Both the position numbers and the translations under genes were made by a program. DNA of 64,000 nt from the IMG/VR virus record IMGVR_UViG_3300025769_000077, positions 1 through 64,000 of that record. One strand, 5' to 3'. This DNA comes from a virus. This document shows, in pieces, positions 9,417 through 19,461 of the stretch (position 1 is the stretch's first letter; each line of letters starts with the position of its first letter). The notes beneath the pieces were generated by a model, which had not been told where the DNA came from, did no database searches, and saw only the letters and a program-made list of their open reading frames with translations.

Positions 9417-10673
9417 TTATGCTCCAAGACCAGAGATTAATGCATTCATAACAGTGTCTAAGTCATCAGTACCACCATCAGCGTAACCAGGACGTGAAGT
9501 TGGAACAGCGATATAAACTTGTTGATCTGCAGTAATGTTTTCAGGTCCGAAAGTAGCTGCATCTGATTTAGTCCAAGAGAAGTAAATCAAATCATAACTA
9601 CCGCTTTGATTAGCATTCAAAGGATTTTCATAGATATGAGGTTCTCCCATTCTATAAATTTCTCCTTTGAAACCAGCAGCCCACCATTCTAGGTCAGCAA
9701 TTTCTTGTCCTGCACCTGAACCTTTAGAAGCTGCAACTGGAGTAGAAACTACACCGTAAGCAGTTCCTGCAACTGGAGTGAATCTTACAACATCGTTGTA
9801 GAATTTACCTAGTTTGTATTTAGGAGCTTGACCTGTCATCTTGATACCAAAGTTACCTAAAGAAGCTTCATCTACTCTGTTAAGAGCTGTGTCATCTACA
9901 GTTTGAGTTGCACCAACGTATGCTGAATCTAATGTAAGAGTGTTAGCTGTAGTATCCATAGCTGCAATTTCATATACAGGGTCAGTAAGGTTTGTACCAA
10001 TTCTTAGGTAATCACCTACTGCTAATACTGTATTAGTTGTAGCATCATCTACGTTTGCAAAACCAGTAACCAATTTACTACCTTTAGTAAATACAATAGT
10101 TGCTGAAGTTGCAGTACCTGTACCTAGTGCTTCACCAGCACCTGAGCATACTCTTTCATAAAGTACTGCTTTGTCAGCTTCTTTAGCTAAGTTAGCATTA
10201 CCGTTTTCCATTAGCTTCAATGCGATAGTTTCTGCAGTATCAGCTGCAGTAGTAACACAAGTAGCGTACAACAAACGTTCAGTAGGTTGTGAACTTACTA
10301 GTGACTCACGAAGAGCTAGTTTAAGTCTAATATCTGCTACAGCACCTGGTGCTATAATAGCATTAGTTGTTCCGTTGTAACCAAAGTAAGAAACTTGAGC
10401 AGCCGGAGCTGAGTACGCTTTGTACTTAGAAGTTTTAATATCTGCTTTGGTAATCATAGGTGAAGTCAATACATCACCGTTAGCTGTTTTCATTCCAATG
10501 AAGAACTTAGTAGCTGCTGAAGCTTCTGATGCTAAAAGCACTGAACCGTCTGCTGCGAATACTCGAACTTCACCGTTAGCTAATCCATTTAAGGAAGCTA
10601 GTGAAGCATTTGCAGTTGCAGCGACACTTGCGCTACCTACAAACACATCTGCAATTTGTCTTGCTTGATACAT
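9417..10673 (-). CDS. abundant virion protein (tail tube/sheath or head decoration candidate)
   Basis: A 418-residue Ala/Thr/Gly-rich protein with no cysteine-rich or catalytic motif. The coding sequence is visibly richer in G and C, with more uniform codons than the neighbours, as expected of a gene made in large amounts. It is followed at once by a strong terminator. The C-terminal third (LEWWAAGFKGEIYRMGEPHIY, then YDLIYFSW) resembles a folded structural domain. A major tail protein or an auxiliary capsid protein are both possible; the sequence alone does not decide. Confidence 0.6.
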   Translation of the reverse strand: MYQARQIADVFVGSASVAATANASLASLNGLANGEVRVFAADGSVLLASEASAATKFFIGMKTANGDVLTSPMITKADIKTSKYKAYSAPAAQVSYFGYNGTTNAIIAPGAVADIRLKLALRESLVSSQPTERLLYATCVTTAADTAETIALKLMENGNANLAKEADKAVLYERVCSGAGEALGTGTATSATIVFTKGSKLVTGFANVDDATTNTVLAVGDYLRIGTNLTDPVYEIAAMDTTANTLTLDSAYVGATQTVDDTALNRVDEASLGNFGIKMTGQAPKYKLGKFYNDVVRFTPVAGTAYGVVSTPVAASKGSGAGQEIADLEWWAAGFKGEIYRMGEPHIYENPLNANQSGSYDLIYFSWTKSDAATFGPENITADQQVYIAVPTSRPGYADGGTDDLDTVMNALISGLGA

Positions 10674-10677
10674 GTTA

Positions 10678-11370
10678 TTATTGTTTTATTTGTGAAAAAT
10701 TAGTTAATCTAGTTGATTCTGCATTTTCTAATGCTAATAGAACTGCTTCATCTACAATTTCTTGATGTAGTTGGATTGGCAATTCACAATCCGTTGTTCC
10801 TAAGACAATGTCTTCTGGATACCGTACAAATCTAACTAAATATTTAGATATAGTAAAAGCTTCCGAAGAAATTAATTCATGTTGAATTTTATCTCCTGAA
10901 CCTTGACCATGTGAAACTCTAAGATCTAGTCTTACTAGTCTTTTACAATTAGGTTTTCTAAATGGATTATCCATTAAAGTATTGAGTTCATCATGAGTTA
11001 TTGGTCTAACAGATATTTTATTTCCAGATGCATCTTCAGCATGTTCACTTATTACTGTTAATATCTTAGAGTTAAACTCATATAGTTTTGAATATTGATT
11101 GTAAAGGTCTGCTCCATTTTGATCATCATTTGTAATATCTACTATTTCAGATGACCCTGATGTAGTATAGCTAAATCCATTAACTAATGTACTTAACTCT
11201 TTCCTTACAATTTCATTTAGTTCAAAAAAAGGAAGTCTTTTTTTAACTACTCTAAACTGAGCTTGGTTAAGGAATAACTGGATTTCATTATCCTCATATC
11301 CTTTACCGGCATAGTTTGTTATTTTATCGTAGCCTATTAAAAAGGCTTCCTTCATTTCTGAACTAGTCAT
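10678..11370 (-). CDS. connector/neck-type structural protein
   Basis: A 230-residue protein of a type often seen next to capsid genes in Bacteroidota phages. The N-terminus is EMKEAFLIGYDKITN, then ED-E-I-Q-L-FLNQAQ. The middle holds ITHDELNTLMDNPFRKP, and the C-terminal half YLVRFVRYPEDIVL, then CELPIQLHQEIVDEAV. The helix-rich start with a C-terminal helical DEAV segment fits a head-completion or neck adaptor. The stop lies 4 bases before the next ATG and the start overlaps the upstream gene, so it is co-expressed with the capsid genes. The functional name is inferred from position. Confidence 0.6.
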   Translation of the reverse strand: MTSSEMKEAFLIGYDKITNYAGKGYEDNEIQLFLNQAQFRVVKKRLPFFELNEIVRKELSTLVNGFSYTTSGSSEIVDITNDDQNGADLYNQYSKLYEFNSKILTVISEHAEDASGNKISVRPITHDELNTLMDNPFRKPNCKRLVRLDLRVSHGQGSGDKIQHELISSEAFTISKYLVRFVRYPEDIVLGTTDCELPIQLHQEIVDEAVLLALENAESTRLTNFSQIKQ

Positions 11371-12215
11371 TATTCAGCATTTTCAATCCTATCTTTTAAG
11401 ATAAGATATAGTTGTTGATTTTCATCACTGAATACGTATTCAATAGCTCCTTCAAGATTATTCATCTTTCCGTCAAACGCTAATTGATCACCTTCAGCTG
11501 TTGTGTACTTACCATCTTTCTTTATAATAGCTCCTACGTGTACTGCATCTTCAATAAATACAATCTTTTCATACTTAGGATTATCGATAATTTTTAAGAA
11601 ACCTTCAATGTCTTCAGTTAGAATCTTTTGTACTTCTGCTTGCATCCAATCAATAGGTTGATTAGTAACTCGTTTACCGTAAGCTCTTAAGAAACTTCTA
11701 AGTTTATGTTTAGAATTTCTCAACTCTCCAAATTTAGCATAAGCTTCAAACATATTGTTTGCTTTTGCAGCTGTCTTTTGAGTTTCAAAATCTTCTGTTA
11801 CTAACTTAAATTTGTGTTCTCTAGAACCATAATCGCTATTCAAGCTTCTGATCACGTTTTTATTTGCTGAAAGAACTAAGTAATTAAGGTATTGTACAGG
11901 ATCACTAAGATCCAATACTTTTATTGATTTATCAAGTGTAATGGTATAGTTACGAAAGTAACTGTCCTTTCCATAAGGATTGAGAGGAATACCTAGAACA
12001 TTCTCTAGGTATTCTTTCTCTTTATCATCATTAAAAGGGTTTACTAACATATCTTTCCCAGTTCTTGATAGTGGTAATGTGACTTTGTAGTTAGAACTAC
12101 CGAACAAGAAGTTAGCTTCATGTCCGATATCCGCAAGTCCATCCTTCCTGAAAATTGGTTTTACTTTAACTTTTACGTTAGGTAATTTACCGTCTTTAAA
12201 TTTGATCTCACTCAT
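11370..12215 (-). CDS. head-module protein of unknown role
   Basis: A 281-residue protein between the capsid and neck genes, not assigned to a family. Residues 1-60 are beta-like (PNVKVKVKPIF, then NYKVTLPLSRTGKDM). Residues 110-200 are helical with many Lys/Arg. The C-terminus is a small beta domain (YEKIVFIEDAVHVGAIIK) followed by a helical end (QQLYLILKDRIENAE). Position and coupling to the downstream gene by a one-base overlap suggest a capsid accessory or neck protein. Confidence 0.5.
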   Translation of the reverse strand: MSEIKFKDGKLPNVKVKVKPIFRKDGLADIGHEANFLFGSSNYKVTLPLSRTGKDMLVNPFNDDKEKEYLENVLGIPLNPYGKDSYFRNYTITLDKSIKVLDLSDPVQYLNYLVLSANKNVIRSLNSDYGSREHKFKLVTEDFETQKTAAKANNMFEAYAKFGELRNSKHKLRSFLRAYGKRVTNQPIDWMQAEVQKILTEDIEGFLKIIDNPKYEKIVFIEDAVHVGAIIKKDGKYTTAEGDQLAFDGKMNNLEGAIEYVFSDENQQLYLILKDRIENAE

Positions 12216-12228
12216 TTTATTTATTTTA

Positions 12229-13704
12229 TTATACTAAGTTACATTTCCAAGTTGCACTTGTTGATGGGTCTCTCATAGCAACACCGCAAGCAGTGAATTT
12301 ATGTTCAGTCCATCCATCTACAGGTGATACAGTAGCACCGGTGTTAACATCTCCTGTGAAAGGATCTCTCATACCTGGGATATATTTGTGAATATCCGCT
12401 TTGAAAGCATTTGGTTTAACCAATTGAATGTTAGGGTCACCGTTGGTAGTACCGATATCAAAGATATCATATCTGTATGATTCAAGTACACCACCATTAG
12501 GGTGTTTAACTTTATTTCTGTCTAGGTCATCGTACATAGAATCTACTGACAATTCAAGTTCTACACCGTTAGGAGCTTTGAACCTAGTAAATTGTCCACC
12601 GTAACTTAAAGAGTTAGAGTTTAAAGGACTAGAATCTTTTTGTACTAAATAGTCTCCTTGTAGTGGAGAATAACCTGCTGTCTCAGCTAAAACAGCTTCG
12701 TGGAATTGTTTTGCACCGTACTCACCAGTTTTTAAAACAAATTTTCTTTGGTCAAATGGTTTTTTACCAATAGACAATTCAAGCATTGTTTCAGTAAGAT
12801 CATCCAAAGAGAATGTTTGATAGTTACGAGTATGTGATACTTCCATTTGTTGACGAATACCAGCACCAATTTTAATTGGATATCCTGAAGTACCTCTCAT
12901 TGAGAATTGACCGTTTTCTAAATTCTTGTTAGTTCTACCGAACATTAAGAATCTGTTTTTCTGCATACGGAATTCATAATCAAAGATGTAAGATTGATAA
13001 TCTTGCCATACAGAGAATGCTTTACCTGATTCCTTGTCATAGATAGCGGTAGTCATCCTACGTTGTTTCATGTTACCTGGGGTTTCATGCTCCATACGGA
13101 AGTGAGTAATACCGTTTCTCATAGAAAGGTTAGTGGTAAATCCAATTTTAGAACCTCTTCGAGAAAGAGTATCTTCAACTGGTGTGAATTCGTAGCTCCA
13201 ACGTGTACCAGGTTCTACTTCAGAATACGGTAGGTATTCAGTAGAATCACCTGTAGAAAGAATACAACGATATACATAGTTACCTCCTTCTGGGGTTGGT
13301 TCGTCTAAAATTTTAACTTGATAGTCATCTGGATGTTCTCCTCCAATTACTTGTTCTTGTGAGAACCAGTTTTCAGAAAATACTAATTCAAATTCTCCAA
13401 AACCTAATCCGATTTGATCTCCATCGGATACTGCTGTTCCATTAACACGACACTCTACTAAACCAAAGTTATTAGGAGCAGATCCCCTAAGTTCCCAAGT
13501 AAAGTCAGTCTCATGTTCAATGTATTTTGTTGGGAATTTAGCAAGCATATTATCGATATTGTTACCGAAGTTAGCTGCTTGAATTTCAGTAACCGTATTA
13601 CTGATTAATTCAGGTTCCCTTCTCCACATAGCTCCCAAGTGGTTATCGGTCGTTAGACCTTTCCAGCTTGTAGCTTCTGTCATTTGATAAGGTGAAAGTC
13701 TCAT
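12229..13704 (-). CDS. major capsid protein
   Basis: A 491-residue protein assigned by position (portal, scaffold-like, then this), size and composition. It has the mixed alpha/beta makeup of HK97-fold capsid proteins: an N-terminal arm (residues 1-70), a central region with an aromatic W-E-L-R segment, and a long run of beta-rich segments (RMQKNRFLMFGRTNKN near 245, GTSGYPIKIGAG near 275). Codon use is less AT-biased than in most neighbours, in keeping with high expression. It lies 14 bases after the scaffold-like gene in the same direction. No protease domain is fused to it. Its length fits crAss-like capsid proteins, but I could not align it. Confidence 0.7.
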   Translation of the reverse strand: MRLSPYQMTEATSWKGLTTDNHLGAMWRREPELISNTVTEIQAANFGNNIDNMLAKFPTKYIEHETDFTWELRGSAPNNFGLVECRVNGTAVSDGDQIGLGFGEFELVFSENWFSQEQVIGGEHPDDYQVKILDEPTPEGGNYVYRCILSTGDSTEYLPYSEVEPGTRWSYEFTPVEDTLSRRGSKIGFTTNLSMRNGITHFRMEHETPGNMKQRRMTTAIYDKESGKAFSVWQDYQSYIFDYEFRMQKNRFLMFGRTNKNLENGQFSMRGTSGYPIKIGAGIRQQMEVSHTRNYQTFSLDDLTETMLELSIGKKPFDQRKFVLKTGEYGAKQFHEAVLAETAGYSPLQGDYLVQKDSSPLNSNSLSYGGQFTRFKAPNGVELELSVDSMYDDLDRNKVKHPNGGVLESYRYDIFDIGTTNGDPNIQLVKPNAFKADIHKYIPGMRDPFTGDVNTGATVSPVDGWTEHKFTACGVAMRDPSTSATWKCNLV

Positions 13705-13718
13705 ATTATTGTGTTAAT

Positions 13719-14795
13719 TTAAGCGTAATTACGTTGACTTAATGATTTCTTTATAATGCTCAATCCATCATTGATAGTTTTAGATCTTTCTTTAGACGGA
13801 ATGTGGTATTCACCTGCATTATATTCATCTTGTAAAGCTTGTTTCCTAAGTTGCTCATCAATGTCTTTTAATGAGTTACTCTTAGCTACTTTGTTTACAT
13901 TACTGAAATCAGTAAATCCTTTTGTTAATACATGGAAATAATGTAACTTGATCTGATAGTCTTCATCAGTATAGTAACTGTTGAATACTTCATTCATCTC
14001 AGTACCATTTACATTAGTTACCGGTTTAACCATTGAGTTAAATACTTCTTCACGAGTTTTCTCTGTAAGCTTCACACCGTCTATAATCTGCTCTGTAGAA
14101 TGTACTTTGTCTTTAAGTTTATCTATACTTTCAGACATTGCTTTTTCTTGAGCGGCACGTCTAGCTTTTTCAGCTTCAATTTTCTTATCTAAAAGATTTT
14201 GATTATGAGCTTTCAACTTATTTACATAAGTCTCTGCTTTATCAACATCTAAAGCTAAATCTTTGAGTTTCGTGATCTCGTCTTTAATCTCTTCTTCATC
14301 AAACTTAGTGAATGTTTTATAGTAGTCTTCTAATACAGTGTCTACTAATTTTTCATTACTTTCTAAGCTTTCTCTGTTTACATCATTGTACTTAACTTCT
14401 GTTTTAGAAGTCTCTACAATTTCTGATTCAGGAATTCCATTCTTGAATGCATCAAGAACTCTTTTCTGTGAATCACTAAGGTTTGCATATTCTCTCTTAC
14501 TCAACTCTTGATCAAGTAGAGAAGCTAAACCCTCCATAGAGTCTAACTTCTCAATCTCTTCTTGATCTATAAATTTAAGGCGACCCTCAGTAACCAAAGC
14601 GGAAGCAAAGGACTTGAGGAGAGGTGAGTGAGAGGAATTCTCTGGTGACGTCGGATCGCCAGGATTTTCTGGTTCTGCAGTAGTTCCATCTTCCTTATTC
14701 CCCTTGGAATCTACTGCTAATAAAGTACCATCTTCGGTCATCTCAAACTGAGGTGACTCGTCAAATGATGCTTTATCAAATACATTTTCACTCAT
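13719..14795 (-). CDS. scaffold-like capsid assembly protein
   Basis: 358 residues from the ATG at 14795. The open frame continues 8 codons upstream to a TTG, but that extension overlaps the promoter at 14817-14824, so the ATG is preferred. The first 75 residues are acidic and rich in Pro, Ser and Asp (EDGTTAEPENPGDPTSPENS). The remainder is long charged helix or coiled coil (LKAHNQNLLDKKIEAEKARR near 200). An acidic disordered head with coiled-coil body directly before the capsid gene is the usual form of a scaffolding protein. A structural protein retained in the head is the alternative. Confidence 0.6.
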   Translation of the reverse strand: MSENVFDKASFDESPQFEMTEDGTLLAVDSKGNKEDGTTAEPENPGDPTSPENSSHSPLLKSFASALVTEGRLKFIDQEEIEKLDSMEGLASLLDQELSKREYANLSDSQKRVLDAFKNGIPESEIVETSKTEVKYNDVNRESLESNEKLVDTVLEDYYKTFTKFDEEEIKDEITKLKDLALDVDKAETYVNKLKAHNQNLLDKKIEAEKARRAAQEKAMSESIDKLKDKVHSTEQIIDGVKLTEKTREEVFNSMVKPVTNVNGTEMNEVFNSYYTDEDYQIKLHYFHVLTKGFTDFSNVNKVAKSNSLKDIDEQLRKQALQDEYNAGEYHIPSKERSKTINDGLSIIKKSLSQRNYA

Positions 14796-14816
14796 AATTA
14801 TGTTAATAATTTTGTA

Positions 14817-14824
14817 CAAAGTTA
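14817..14824 (-). promoter_or_regulatory. -7 element TAACTTTG before the scaffold/capsid genes
   Basis: Minus-strand TAACTTTGTACA is followed about 20 nt later by the scaffold ATG (14795). It matches TAnnTTTG and shares the TTTGTAC continuation with 9357 and 21559. It would let scaffold and capsid be transcribed more than the portal upstream. Confidence 0.55.
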
Positions 14825-14883
14825 AGAGTATAATCTACTCTATTATAAATATTATGCTGATTAGGGAAGATTTAGAGCTGTAT

Positions 14884-17226
14884 TTATGACGCTTTAGGTT
14901 TATTAGCTTGTTTACGTTTAATAGAAATCTCTTCGTCTTTTTGCTTTTCAGCTACTCTATTAGCTCTTTGAGACTCTTTAAACTTTTCCCATTCTAATCT
15001 AATCTTTTCTTCTCCGGATTTAAGTTTATCCATATCTACTTCTGTTCCTTCAGAAGCTATCTTAGCATATAGTTCTTCTCGTTTAAAGTCTAACTCAGCT
15101 TGAGTTATCATTATATCTTTTTCTCTATCTGCTTCTTTAGATTGCTCTTCCATTTGTTTTATCTTCTCATTTGATTGAAGTTGATTTTGCATTTGAGCTT
15201 CTTCTCGTTTACGTCTTTCTTTCTGAGAAGTTTCTAAATATCTAGTCATTGATGATAGAGAAGGTGATGTGTATATTTTAACAAGATCTACTACGTCTGC
15301 TTTATCATTCTGTACAAGAGTAAGAGATAGATTTTTTAAAGTATTAAAGATTTCTTGTTCGTTTTTTATAGATTCTACATGTAAATCAAACTCTGATTCT
15401 ACAAAGTCAGGAGTAACTGTTATTATTTCTAATAGGTTTTCTTCTGATATGTATTGTAGTTTCTTACTAGAAACATTTTTATACTTATATTTAGCTGTTT
15501 CTAAAAGAAGAGTAAGTGTTTCTTTCTTAACATGGTCCTGTAATGAAAACCATTTTTCAGTAATATGAGAAGACTGAGTTAATACTCTTTCTACATTACC
15601 TACCATTTCAGATGTAGACACTTGAGCTTTACGCTGAGGTGGAATACCTGAGATTACTCCCATTTGGTATTCTATATATTCAAGCATAGAAATATGCTGC
15701 TGGATGAATCCACCAAGCTCCATATCTATAACGTGATTATTCTGTTGCATCATACCTGCTAACTTACCTTGAGCTGCTCCTTTATTACCTTCTTTGAATG
15801 CATCATATACAGCTAGTTTTTCAACAAACGCTGTACGTAACCATTGTGACATAGTCCATCCTTCAGGTATCTCATGTAACGGTACACGCATGATCTTACC
15901 AAAGTTTAATGTAATAGCTAACTCTGTTCTATACATAATAGCATTATACAAGTATTGGTAAGGTTTCATTCTATCCATTAAAGACATTGCTTTAGATGAA
16001 TTCACATTCATTATAAAACCAACAATAGGTGGTTTACATATAGAAGGATTATCCATTTGTCTTAACTGAATAGGTCTAGGTCTTAATCTTTTATAGATAT
16101 GTCCACCTATTTTATGACCTTCCCACCATTCAGAGATCCACATTGTCTTAGCTTTTTGTCCTCTTGATGTATCTGGTTCATACTTTTCATCAACTAATTC
16201 TTTTTGTTCTTGTCCCAACTCATCTATGTACGTAAGCATTTTCATCTTACGCATAGACTTCCAAAATACTCTAGTAAGTTTAATGTTACCTTCTGAGTCT
16301 ACATTTTGTTTGTATCCGGAACTGTTTATAGTTTTAGTTATATCGATATATGAATTTAACTCTTGAATATACCAAATAGGTATACTAGAACGATGTGGTG
16401 ATTTCTCACCTACTTCATCAGCGTTAGAATTAGTAAAACCTTGTTCTATTTCATCTATTTCTTTTTGAGTTAGTTCATCATGGTATAAGTCTATGATTTG
16501 ACCTGGGGATTTGTATTCTTCTATACAGATTATATCAGAATCATGTATGAAAGGAGAGTTACCTGAACGAACAGTATATACGTTTAGTGGATCCAGTTTT
16601 TGAAATATAACATCACCTCCCATTACATCACAATAGAATATCTCTTCTCCTGCAATTAATAGGTCCATAAAACCATCAGCTAATTTCTTATCTACATCAT
16701 GACGTTTCATTTCATATTGTAAGATATGGTTAGCTAACTTTTCTCTTTTATCTTGATAAGAAGAATTATCTTTACGAACTTCTTCTAGTTTTTGTTTGAA
16801 TTCATCTTCAGAAACAGATGTTTGTTTTAACATCTCTTCTATAGCCATATCTATGTTCTTTTTAAATACTTCTTCTTTTTCAGAAATAGCATCGAAGTTA
16901 CCTACACGTACAGAGAAAGGAAACTTTCGTTTTAAGTACTCTCCGTAGAGTAAGTCTATGTTAGTGTTAGATATAGGGTGGTTTTGAAGTTTAGCTGGAG
17001 GATCAAAGTCATCTATATCAAAAGGATTCATGATAGTACTCATGTCTCTCTCATCTAGTATATCGTTGTATAGATTATAGTTAGTTAGTTTATTGTAGTA
17101 AGATTGACGCATGTTGTCGTCATCAAAATCAATAGCTTTTTCTGCAGAGTCTACGCATTCTTTACGCCACTCTTTTGTTTTTTTATTTATAGACAACTTT
17201 TGTCTTGGAAACTTAACATTTGCCAT
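14884..17226 (-). CDS. portal protein
   Basis: A 780-residue protein directly downstream of the large terminase. Landmarks are a helical N-terminus (residues 1-60), a wing region with NVYTVRSGNSPFIHDSDI near 235, a stem/crown region (YQYLYNAIMYRTELAI near 430, then GGFIQQHISMLEYIEYQMGVISGIPPQR near 510-535) and a very long charged C-terminal coiled coil (residues 670-780). The ISGIPPQR, then E-M-VGNVERV segment is typical of large portals in Bacteroidota and crAss-like phages. The portal forms the dodecameric DNA gate at one capsid vertex. The ATG follows TAATTTTG by only 4 nt. Confidence 0.8.
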   Translation of the reverse strand: MANVKFPRQKLSINKKTKEWRKECVDSAEKAIDFDDDNMRQSYYNKLTNYNLYNDILDERDMSTIMNPFDIDDFDPPAKLQNHPISNTNIDLLYGEYLKRKFPFSVRVGNFDAISEKEEVFKKNIDMAIEEMLKQTSVSEDEFKQKLEEVRKDNSSYQDKREKLANHILQYEMKRHDVDKKLADGFMDLLIAGEEIFYCDVMGGDVIFQKLDPLNVYTVRSGNSPFIHDSDIICIEEYKSPGQIIDLYHDELTQKEIDEIEQGFTNSNADEVGEKSPHRSSIPIWYIQELNSYIDITKTINSSGYKQNVDSEGNIKLTRVFWKSMRKMKMLTYIDELGQEQKELVDEKYEPDTSRGQKAKTMWISEWWEGHKIGGHIYKRLRPRPIQLRQMDNPSICKPPIVGFIMNVNSSKAMSLMDRMKPYQYLYNAIMYRTELAITLNFGKIMRVPLHEIPEGWTMSQWLRTAFVEKLAVYDAFKEGNKGAAQGKLAGMMQQNNHVIDMELGGFIQQHISMLEYIEYQMGVISGIPPQRKAQVSTSEMVGNVERVLTQSSHITEKWFSLQDHVKKETLTLLLETAKYKYKNVSSKKLQYISEENLLEIITVTPDFVESEFDLHVESIKNEQEIFNTLKNLSLTLVQNDKADVVDLVKIYTSPSLSSMTRYLETSQKERRKREEAQMQNQLQSNEKIKQMEEQSKEADREKDIMITQAELDFKREELYAKIASEGTEVDMDKLKSGEEKIRLEWEKFKESQRANRVAEKQKDEEISIKRKQANKPKAS

Positions 17227-17230
17227 GTCG

Positions 17231-17238
17231 CAAAATTA
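17231..17238 (-). promoter_or_regulatory. -7 element TAATTTTG, near-leaderless promoter of portal
   Basis: Minus-strand TAATTTTG, then CGAC, then ATG. The element overlaps the stop codon of the large terminase (17236-17238), so the promoter is packed into the gene junction. Confidence 0.5.
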
Positions 17239-19461
17239 TGAATATTTATTTAAATAGTCCTCATATAATAATTCTCCTTTATTTCTATTAAATCTAGATA
17301 AGAAGAAAGGATCATGATTAAGTCCTGTGTTATCTTCTACTATAGGATTATTTATGTGTTTGAGTTTTTGTTGTCTTAAAATCATTAACATACCCATAGC
17401 TGATATACGGTCAAAGTTACCATCAGGGTTCCATTTAGCACATTCTTCTAAGTAAGCTTTATTTCTTATGTAATGTAGTTTATTTCTAACTACTTCCTCT
17501 TCTTCTCCTTTATCGTTAATCTCAATAGTCATTACCGGTTCTAACATCCAATCTACTTGTAATCTTCTAGCCCACGCATTAACAGCTTGAGTAGCAGGAG
17601 TACCTACAGCTTGGTTACCATAACGCTGTCCTTTAATCATATCTGTATCTTTTAAAATTTCAGGAGTAGGACATAAGTGATGAACTGCTGCTCTGTGTTT
17701 CATAAATACGTAGAAACCTTTCTTGTTGTTTTCGTAGTTTACTAATGCATTATAGTAAATAATAAGGTCGTAACATATTTGATAAAACTCATTTGCAGTA
17801 GTTGGTCTACCGGTATACTCAGCTACTATTTTATCTGTATAGGTATCAAGTATCATAATAGAACCTAGTGAACTTGTAGTACTGTGGTCATCATCGTAAG
17901 GGTCAAGACCGGCTATGTATCTACCAAATGGTACTTTACCATCTTTCTTCTGAGGTAAGGTTATGAGTTCAATAGCTCCTTTTTTATCCTCTTTGTTTTC
18001 TAATGGAAACTTTCTAATTGGTCTATTAGAAGTCTCAGATATAAACTCTCCATTACTTATTCTACCGGTATAGTGAGCTGAAAAAAATCTATCAGCTTTG
18101 GGTTCTATCTCTGCTAATAAGTCATTAATTAATGTAACAGGGAAGAAGTTACCATCTTTTCTCATGATAGCTTCTTGAGGAGTAATAGGTCTTTCAGCTT
18201 TTTCTTGTGATAGAGCATTTGGATCTGAAGTATTGTATTTAATACGAATCCTTTCTCTCATTATTTCTACAAGAGCTTTCGTTACATCAGAATTTCCATT
18301 CTTATCGTAACACCCGTGTCTGTTTAAATATTCTGGAAAGAAGAATGCACACTGTGATAATCCATCTCTGTTCTTATCAAATATATTAGGTAACGCGTGT
18401 ATGTTATAACCATTAGGGTTATAGAACATTTCTCTAGCTCCTGAGAAGTCAGCACCTTCTGTACCACCAGTACCATAAGCTACCATGGTTCCAAATGTAT
18501 CATCGCCATCTTCTACTGAAGGTCTTGCTACTTGCCATGCAGTAAGTATGTTGGGAAACTTACCCATCTCTTCCCATATGATTAATGCACCCCTTTTACC
18601 CCTTGCTTTCTGTGGGTCATTCTTTAATGATACACCCATTACTTTATTTCTAGTTCCTCTCTTACGTCCATCTGAATCAGTGTATCCCATTTCAAACTCC
18701 ATGGTTTGCCATGATTCTTTTAGTCTTAAGTGAGGAAATGGTGTATGATCAGCGCAATGGTTAATGGTATCTTCAAACTTATTTAATACACCATCCTTGG
18801 TAAGGAATTCCTTTTCATTTGCAATAGCGAAAGAAGTTACTTTTCTCTTATTTACAGAGTCATCACCTAATACAAAGTTCTTAGCTTTCTTAGAACCTCC
18901 TTTAAATGAGAATCCTCTACCCCTTGCTTTAAGAACATTACCGTGTGCATTGTTAGCTCTTGCTTGATCTATATAATGGAAATATAAGTAATCTCCATCC
19001 CATATGTTAGGAAATCCTTCAACTCTTCTTGATTTATCAGGATTTGAAGAATCTGTTTTCATGATAGGAGAATAGTTTAAATAGAAGTAGTGGTAACCGG
19101 TAATCCATTCACCATCTTCTCTAACTAAACCTTCTCTACATCTTCTTGCTTCTTCAGCCCAGAACTTAGAATATTCTGAGTGAGGATGACCATTAGGTCT
19201 TATATCTGTATATCTTTCACTTTTTTCATAGCTAATAGCAGGTTGTCTAAAGTAATCCATATCTTCCAGGATATGAGGATTTACTATATCTACTATTACT
19301 CTACCTTTTTTATCGAAGTCACAATCTGTTAATCTTTTTCTTTTAGATGAAATAAGGTTTCGTAAGAAACCTATACTGTTTATAGCATCATTTATTTCAT
19401 CCATCTCTTCTTGAGAGAGATTAGGTAAAGGAGATTGATATTCGTTAAATTCCATCTTCAA
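17236..19461 (-). CDS. terL: terminase large subunit
   Basis: A 741-residue packaging ATPase-nuclease. The Walker A-like region is the atypical KARGRGFSFKGGSKKA near residue 175. Walker B is ALIIWEEMGKF near 290 with the catalytic Glu pair. The RNase H-like nuclease domain starts around GRYIAGLDPYDDDHS near 510, with Asp ligands for metal, followed by SLGSIMILD. The C-terminal part contains LHYIRNKAYLEECAKW and a helical end. It cuts and pumps genomic DNA into the prohead through the portal. Length and order (TerL, then portal) match large Bacteroidota phages. The N-terminus overlaps the preceding small gene by 17 nt; ATG at 19461 or 19455 are both possible. Confidence 0.9.
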   Translation of the reverse strand: MKMEFNEYQSPLPNLSQEEMDEINDAINSIGFLRNLISSKRKRLTDCDFDKKGRVIVDIVNPHILEDMDYFRQPAISYEKSERYTDIRPNGHPHSEYSKFWAEEARRCREGLVREDGEWITGYHYFYLNYSPIMKTDSSNPDKSRRVEGFPNIWDGDYLYFHYIDQARANNAHGNVLKARGRGFSFKGGSKKAKNFVLGDDSVNKRKVTSFAIANEKEFLTKDGVLNKFEDTINHCADHTPFPHLRLKESWQTMEFEMGYTDSDGRKRGTRNKVMGVSLKNDPQKARGKRGALIIWEEMGKFPNILTAWQVARPSVEDGDDTFGTMVAYGTGGTEGADFSGAREMFYNPNGYNIHALPNIFDKNRDGLSQCAFFFPEYLNRHGCYDKNGNSDVTKALVEIMRERIRIKYNTSDPNALSQEKAERPITPQEAIMRKDGNFFPVTLINDLLAEIEPKADRFFSAHYTGRISNGEFISETSNRPIRKFPLENKEDKKGAIELITLPQKKDGKVPFGRYIAGLDPYDDDHSTTSSLGSIMILDTYTDKIVAEYTGRPTTANEFYQICYDLIIYYNALVNYENNKKGFYVFMKHRAAVHHLCPTPEILKDTDMIKGQRYGNQAVGTPATQAVNAWARRLQVDWMLEPVMTIEINDKGEEEEVVRNKLHYIRNKAYLEECAKWNPDGNFDRISAMGMLMILRQQKLKHINNPIVEDNTGLNHDPFFLSRFNRNKGELLYEDYLNKYS